Shown here piece after piece: positions 60,013 through 64,000 of a stretch of DNA of 64,000 bases (positions within the stretch are counted from its first letter, which is position 1; every line of letters starts with the position of its first letter). The notes below the pieces were generated by a model. That model saw only the letters and a list, made by a program, of their open reading frames with translations, was not told where the DNA came from and made no database searches. The DNA is taken from positions 142,819-206,818 of the forward strand of contig NZ_QKZO01000006.1 in assembly GCF_003254295.1 (NCBI RefSeq), given 5' to 3'. Origin of the DNA: Rhodobacter capsulatus. GTDB lineage: Bacteria; Pseudomonadota; Alphaproteobacteria; Rhodobacterales; Rhodobacteraceae. Position numbers and translations under genes: made by a program.

Positions 60013-61162
60013 TCACCCCCACGTGCCGCTTGCAGGCGGCGCCCGCGACCCCCGGCTGGATTTCTTCCGGGGCGTCAGCCTCGTGATGATCTACATGAAC
60101 CACGTGCCGGGGACGTTCTACGAGAACCTGACCTCGCGCAATTACGGCCTGTCCGACGCGGCCGAGGGCTTCGTCTTCATGTCGGGCTGTGCCGCGGCGC
60201 TGGCTTACGGGCCGAAGCTCAAGGACGGGCTGAACTGGCCCAGCATCCGCAAATGCTGGGGCCGGGCTTGGCTGCTCTACTTGGTGCATATCTTCATCTC
60301 GGCCTGGGCGATCGCGATTGCCGCCGGGGCGACGCTGTGGTTCGGCGGCGGCGAGATGCTGAAACACAACGCCTTCGGCCCGCTGACCGAGACCCCGCTT
60401 GCCTTCCTCGTCGGCATCGCGACGCTGGGGCACCAGCTGGGCTATGTGAACATCCTGCCGATGTATGCGGTGCTGCTGCTCTGGGCGCCGTTCCTGATCC
60501 GGTTGGGACAGCGAAAACCGATGGGGCTTTTGGCCTTCACCATCGGGCTTTGGGCACTCGCGGGCTGGTTCGGGCTCGATCTGCCGAATTATCCGTTTGA
60601 TGGCGGCTGGTTCTTCAACCCGTTCTCGTGGCAGCTCCTGTTTTCGCTGGGCATCCTGACCGGGCTGTTCCTGCGCCGGGGCGAGCGTTTCGTGCCGATC
60701 TGGAAGGCGCTGATCGTGCCCGCGGTGATCTGGCTTGTGTTCTGCGCATTCTGGGCGCAATCGCCCGATCTGCAGGCGCAGTTCGGCCATGTGATCTGGA
60801 CGATCCTGCAATATGACGTGCCCCGCTTCCTCGTCGATTTCGACAAGACCTATGTCTCGGGGCCGCGGCTGACGCATTTCCTGGCGGTGGCTTATATCCT
60901 GTCGCTGCCCTGGCTGGTGCCGTCGATCGCCGCCTCGCGGGTGATGAAGCCGATCCGCACCATGGGCAAGCAGGGGCTGCAGGTCTTTGCGCTGGGGACC
61001 GTGCTGGCGATCTTTTCTCAGGCGGTGAAGACCTCGCATCCGGGCGGGTTCTGGCAGGATACCGTGCTGATCCTGGGCGGGCTGGGGCTGCAATGGGCCC
61101 TTGCCGCCGTGCGCGAACATATCAAGCCGCATCCGACCGCGCCGAAGGCCGCGACCGCCTGA
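60005..61162 (+). CDS. opgC: OpgC protein (glucan succinylation)
   Basis: 385-residue polytopic acyltransferase-like membrane protein with about ten helices, starting DPRLDFFRGVSLVMIYMNHVPGTFYENLTSRNYGLSDAAEGFVFMSG (residues about 13-60). In R. sphaeroides OpgC adds succinyl groups to periplasmic glucans, raising their charge. It overlaps opgH by 8 bp and is the last gene of the operon. The third copy of the structured repeat follows its stop. Confidence 0.9.
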   Translation: MADHPHVPLAGGARDPRLDFFRGVSLVMIYMNHVPGTFYENLTSRNYGLSDAAEGFVFMSGCAAALAYGPKLKDGLNWPSIRKCWGRAWLLYLVHIFISAWAIAIAAGATLWFGGGEMLKHNAFGPLTETPLAFLVGIATLGHQLGYVNILPMYAVLLLWAPFLIRLGQRKPMGLLAFTIGLWALAGWFGLDLPNYPFDGGWFFNPFSWQLLFSLGILTGLFLRRGERFVPIWKALIVPAVIWLVFCAFWAQSPDLQAQFGHVIWTILQYDVPRFLVDFDKTYVSGPRLTHFLAVAYILSLPWLVPSIAASRVMKPIRTMGKQGLQVFALGTVLAIFSQAVKTSHPGGFWQDTVLILGGLGLQWALAAVREHIKPHPTAPKAATA

Positions 61163-61176
61163 GGCGTCCCCCTGCC

Positions 61177-61390
61177 ATGACCGAGGCCATCGCCGAGGTC
61201 ACGCGGCACGTCAGCCCCCTGACCGCCGAGGGCCAAAAGGCACTCGGCCAGCGCCCGCCCCGCCCATGGCGGGCGCTTCTCGCCCGCCGGGGCGGGACGC
61301 TGGCCTCTCGTGGTGATCGCGACAAGCGGTCTTGTCATTGCGGGGCGCTTGCGGGCGGGGAAAGGCCGTGCCTTTCCTGTTCCGCCCGAG
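61177..61390 (+). repeat. Structured dispersed repeat, copy C
   Basis: Third copy of the roughly 215-bp element, in the convergent gap between opgC and the LysR gene. HP1 spans 61246-61305: outer GGCCAGCGCCCGCCCCG/CGGGGCGGGACGCTGGCC with one bulge, inner GGCGGGCG/CGCCCGCC around CTTCT. HP2 spans 61353-61387: outer GGGCGG/CCGCCC, inner GGAAAGGC/GCCTTTCC. HP2 is exactly 35 nt in all three copies. Confidence 0.8.
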
Positions 61391-61399
61391 CAAACCGGA

Positions 61400-62290
61400 T
61401 CAGACCCCCGGGTCCAGCCGCACGGCGGCCGCGCGCAGGGCCTTGAGCGCCGCCTGCACCTTCGGCGTGCGGTGCAGATCGACATGGGTCACCAGCCAGA
61501 ACGGGCTGTCCCAGTCCGGCATCGGCGCCACCACCTCGACCAGCCGCGGAATCGCCCGGCCCTGCAGCACCGGCAGGAAGCCAAGACCCAGGCCCGCCTC
61601 GATCGCCGCCTGCTGCGAGGCCATCTCGTTCGCCATGAAGACCATCGCCTCGGGCGGCACCTGCCCCGCCAGCCAGCGGAAGAACGGCGCCCGGTTCTCG
61701 CGGCTGTCAGGCCCGACGAAGCGATGCCCCGCCAGATCCTGCGCCCCCTTCGGCCGCCCGTGCCGCTCGATATAGTCCGGCGCCGCATAAAGCGCGGTGC
61801 GGTTCACGCCAAGCTGGCTGACCACATTGTCGGGCTCGGTCGGCCGGGCCCCGGCGCGGATCGCCACATGCGCCTCGCCATATTCCAGCCGGAAGACCCG
61901 CGGATCGGTGATGTAGCGCAGCACCAAGGCCGGATGCGCCCGCATCAGTTCCGCCATCGCGGGCATCACCAGCGCGGCCAAGGCGGGCAGCGAGGTGATG
62001 ATCAGCTCGCCCCGCATCTCCTCGCCCGCCCCGGCAATCCGCGCGGCCAGCTGCGCAAACTGATCTTCGGTCGCCTGACCGACGGCAAGCAACTGCTGCC
62101 CCGCCTCGGTCGGCGTGTATCCCCGCGGATGGCGTTGAAACAGTTTCGTGCCAAGACGCGTTTCAAGCGCATCGACATGGCGGATGACGGTGGCGTGATG
62201 CACCCCCAGAACCTCCGCAGCCCCTGACACCGTTCCCATCCGGGCAACCTGATAGGCGGTCCGGATCTCGTCCCAGTTCTCGAAGCGCAT
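61400..62290 (-). CDS. LysR family transcriptional regulator
   Basis: 296-residue LysR regulator with an N-terminal winged helix (FENWDEIRTAYQVARMGTVSGAAEVLGVHHATVIRHVDALETRLGTKLFQR, described by its ends: residues about 3-55) and a C-terminal periplasmic-binding-like sensor. The target is unknown; the divergently transcribed neighbour is ffh, an unlikely target, so autoregulation is the clearest reading. A perfect ATGCTT-G-AAGCAT palindrome lies 20 bp upstream of the start. Start codons at 62290 and 62302 are both possible; neither has a strong SD. Confidence 0.88.
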   Translation of the reverse strand: MRFENWDEIRTAYQVARMGTVSGAAEVLGVHHATVIRHVDALETRLGTKLFQRHPRGYTPTEAGQQLLAVGQATEDQFAQLAARIAGAGEEMRGELIITSLPALAALVMPAMAELMRAHPALVLRYITDPRVFRLEYGEAHVAIRAGARPTEPDNVVSQLGVNRTALYAAPDYIERHGRPKGAQDLAGHRFVGPDSRENRAPFFRWLAGQVPPEAMVFMANEMASQQAAIEAGLGLGFLPVLQGRAIPRLVEVVAPMPDWDSPFWLVTHVDLHRTPKVQAALKALRAAAVRLDPGV

Positions 62291-62310
62291 TTGTGCACCC
62301 ATGAACAAAT

Positions 62311-62323
62311 ATGCTTGAAGCAT
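62311..62323. promoter_or_regulatory. LysR-gene upstream palindrome
   Basis: Perfect palindrome ATGCTT-G-AAGCAT, 20 bp upstream of the LysR start and inside an AT-rich stretch. Its position would allow repression of the regulator gene itself. Confidence 0.4.
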
Positions 62324-62409
62324 GTGTATTTTGTTTGGATATGCAATTACGCACTTCGCCGCGGGCAGGCAAGAGCCGGGTGTTGCCCCGGCTTGCCCGC
62401 CGCTTGACG

Positions 62410-62438
62410 TTGACTCCCCCGGGGTTTTCGCGTAGTGC
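62410..62438 (+). promoter_or_regulatory. Weak predicted ffh promoter
   Basis: TTGACT (62410-62415), 17 bp, TAGTGC (62433-62438); an overlapping TTGACG lies just before. The -10 is poor, so this is only a candidate. Upstream, a bulged hairpin (GGCAAG-A-GCCGGG/CCCGGC-TTGCC) spans about 62365-62397. Confidence 0.3.
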
Positions 62439-62450
62439 ACCCCAGATTCC

Positions 62451-62552
62451 CCGGAGGTTCGGTTCCTCCGGTCCTTGCGGGTGCAAGGATCGCCACCAGT
62501 CAGCGCGTTGCGCCCACTGGTGCGCTTGTCGTTGATCGGCCGCAATCGCGGC
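62451..62552 (+). other. Structured ffh leader: three consecutive hairpins
   Basis: Three stems follow each other before the ffh SD: CCGGAGG/CCTCCGG (62451-62471), CACCAGT/ACTGGTG (62494-62522) and GCCGC/GCGGC around AATC (62539-62552). The last ends 3 nt before AGGAGG, where pairing or unpairing could affect translation. No known riboswitch motif is recognised. Confidence 0.45.
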
Positions 62553-62565
62553 GCAGGAGGGCACG

Positions 62566-64000
62566 ATGTTCGAGTCTCTTTCCGAACGCCTTGGCGGGGT
62601 GTTCGAGCGGCTGACGAAACAGGGCGCGCTGACGGCCGAAGACGTCAAGGTGGCGATGCGCGAAGTGCGCACCGCCCTTCTGGAAGCCGATGTCTCGCTG
62701 CCCGTGGTCCGCGAATTCGTGAAGAAGGTCGAGGCCAAGGCCACCGGCGCGCAGGTGACGAAATCGATCACGCCGGGTCAGCAGGTCGTCAAGATCGTCC
62801 ATGACGAGATCGTCGCCATGCTGTCGGGCGAGGATGCGGCGGACGCGCTGAAGATCGACAACCCGCCCGCGCCGATCCTGATGGTCGGTCTGCAGGGCGG
62901 CGGCAAGACCACCACCACCGCGAAACTGGCCCGCCGTCTGAAAGAGCGCGAGAAGAAACGCGTCCTGATGGCGTCGCTCGACATCTACCGCCCGGCCGCG
63001 ATGGAGCAGCTGGCGATTCTCGGCACGCAGATCGGCGTTGACACGCTGCCGATCGTGGCGGGCGAAACCGCTGTGCAGATCGCCAAACGCGCCAAGACCC
63101 AGGCCGCGATGGGCGGTTATGACGTTTACCTGCTCGACACCGCGGGTCGTCTGCACATCGACGAAACCCTGATGGGCGAGGTGCAGCAGGTCCGCGACGC
63201 GGTCTCGCCGCGCGAGACGCTGCTGGTCGTCGACGGTCTGACCGGTCAGGTCGCGGTCGAGGTGGCGCAGGAATTCGACGACAAGATCGGCATCACCGGC
63301 GTCGTGCTGACCCGGATGGACGGCGACGGCCGCGGCGGGGCTGCGCTTTCGATGCGCGCCACCACCGGCAAGCCGATTCGCTTCGTCGGCCTTGGCGAAA
63401 AGATGGATGCGCTCGAAACCTTCGAGGCGTCGCGGATCGCGGGCCGCATCCTCGGCATGGGCGACATCGTCTCGCTGGTCGAACGGGCGCAGGAAGTCTT
63501 TGAGAAGGAACAGGCCGAGCGCATGATGCGCCGGTTCCAGAAGGGTCTGTTCAACCTCAACGACATGAAATCCCAGCTCGAGCAGATGCAGAAGATGGGC
63601 GGCATGCAGGGCGTGATGAGCATGATGCCCGGCATGGGCAAGATGGCGAAACAGGCCGAGGAAGCCGGGTTCGACGATCGCACCATCCGCCGTCAGATCG
63701 CGATGATCAATTCGATGACGAAAAAGGAACGCGCCCATCCCGAGCTGTTGCAGGCCAGCCGCAAGCGCCGCATCGCCGCGGGGGCGGGCGTCGATGTCGC
63801 CGATCTGAACAAGCTTCTGAAGATGCACCGGCAGATGGCCGACACGATGAAGAAGCTGGGCGGGATGAAGGGCGGCATGCTCAAGCAGGCGATGGCCGCG
63901 ATGCAGGGCAAGTTCGGCGGCCTGCCCGGCAAGGACGAGATCGACCCGGCGAAGATGGAAGAAGCCGCCAAGGCGATGGCCTCGATGAAGGGTCTGCCGG
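62566..64000 (+). CDS. ffh: Signal recognition particle GTPase Ffh (3' end outside window)
   Basis: Binds signal sequences and 4.5S RNA and, with FtsY, targets proteins to the membrane. About 478 residues are visible and the frame is open at the window end; the full protein is usually near 500. N domain about 1-90, G domain with GLQGGGKTTTTAKLA (P-loop; the more usual reading is GLQGSGKTT, but GxxGxGKT is kept), DIYRPAA, DTAGR and TRMDGDGRGG, then the Met-rich M domain (about 300 on) with MMRRFQKGLFNLNDM and MSMMPGMGKMAK. SD AGGAGG lies 5 nt before the ATG. No 4.5S RNA gene is seen nearby. Confidence 0.97.
   Translation, partial: MFESLSERLGGVFERLTKQGALTAEDVKVAMREVRTALLEADVSLPVVREFVKKVEAKATGAQVTKSITPGQQVVKIVHDEIVAMLSGEDAADALKIDNPPAPILMVGLQGGGKTTTTAKLARRLKEREKKRVLMASLDIYRPAAMEQLAILGTQIGVDTLPIVAGETAVQIAKRAKTQAAMGGYDVYLLDTAGRLHIDETLMGEVQQVRDAVSPRETLLVVDGLTGQVAVEVAQEFDDKIGITGVVLTRMDGDGRGGAALSMRATTGKPIRFVGLGEKMDALETFEASRIAGRILGMGDIVSLVERAQEVFEKEQAERMMRRFQKGLFNLNDMKSQLEQMQKMGGMQGVMSMMPGMGKMAKQAEEAGFDDRTIRRQIAMINSMTKKERAHPELLQASRKRRIAAGAGVDVADLNKLLKMHRQMADTMKKLGGMKGGMLKQAMAAMQGKFGGLPGKDEIDPAKMEEAAKAMASMKGLP

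Noticed and set aside
62330-62565. Possible 4.5S SRP RNA gene upstream of ffh
   Set aside because: The conserved domain IV core with its GGAA tetraloop and AGCAGCC stretch is not present; the stems there look like a leader instead.
1-64000. CRISPR arrays, insertion sequences, prophage or toxin-antitoxin modules
   Set aside because: No regularly spaced repeats, transposase, integrase or paired small toxin genes were seen in reading the window.

Overview
The window is a GC-rich chromosomal segment of an alphaproteobacterium of the Rhodobacteraceae, most likely a Rhodobacter close to R. capsulatus (inference). The evidence is the strong G/C bias at codon third positions, an opgG-opgI-opgH-opgC operon of the kind described in R. 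sphaeroides, two DUF6455 genes behind an FNR-type box, and DUF1178 and EI(Ntr)/PtsP genes. Almost everything is chromosomal housekeeping. I see no insertion sequence, prophage, CRISPR array, tRNA or rRNA.

Layout. 1-7 kb: 3' part of an RND efflux permease, a creatinase, an L,D-transpeptidase lipoprotein, panB-panC, a small conserved protein and an M48 protease lipoprotein. 7-13 kb: a tandem pair of four-cysteine DUF6455 proteins behind a near-perfect FNR box, then lysC-ptsP on the minus strand, divergent from an atypical pyruvate kinase. 13-20 kb: a DgcA-like flavoprotein divergent from a TetR regulator, an SDR, DUF1178, gabD and an alpha/beta hydrolase. 20-30 kb: P1 peptidase, GNAT, azlCD, lipoprotein, MBL hydrolase, acyl-CoA dehydrogenase, Sua5, YqgE, a DsbD-N-like protein and a uracil-DNA glycosylase. 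30-34 kb: a tightly coupled pyrB, two membrane PH-like proteins, a catalytically dead dihydroorotase homologue, then plsY. 34-44 kb: pgsA, KamA/EpmB, uvrC, an AT-rich DnaA-box gap, an envelope gene cluster (OmpA family, coiled coil, SppA, small Cys protein, SDR remnant), and ubiA divergent from rsmE. 44-51 kb: gshA, an FAD oxidoreductase divergent from mnmD, a DMT transporter, a lytic transglycosylase and dapA. 51-56 kb: aminotransferase plus glutamine-synthetase-like operon, and nhaD. 56-64 kb: the opgGIHC operon for osmoregulated periplasmic glucans, a LysR regulator and ffh, which runs off the end.

Many neighbouring genes overlap by ATGA or GTGA (panB/panC, the DUF6455 pair, azlC/azlD, PH1/PH2/pyrC', mnmD/DMT, rsmE/next gene, opgG/opgI), so translational coupling is common.

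The most notable non-coding content is two dispersed repeat families. One is a roughly 215-bp element in three copies, all in the same orientation, whose two hairpins are kept by compensatory changes. The other is a short element with the core CCCCGGGATATTTG at eight intergenic sites, mostly between convergent genes. Other highlights are the pseudo-dihydroorotase next to pyrB, the FNR-box/DUF6455 unit, a mnmC activity apparently split into two divergent genes, and a structured ffh leader. Of the gaps above 300 bp, 1450-1843 holds a repeat copy, 37596-37925 is the AT-rich DnaA-box region and 55929-56394 is the opg regulatory region; no gene is seen in any of them.
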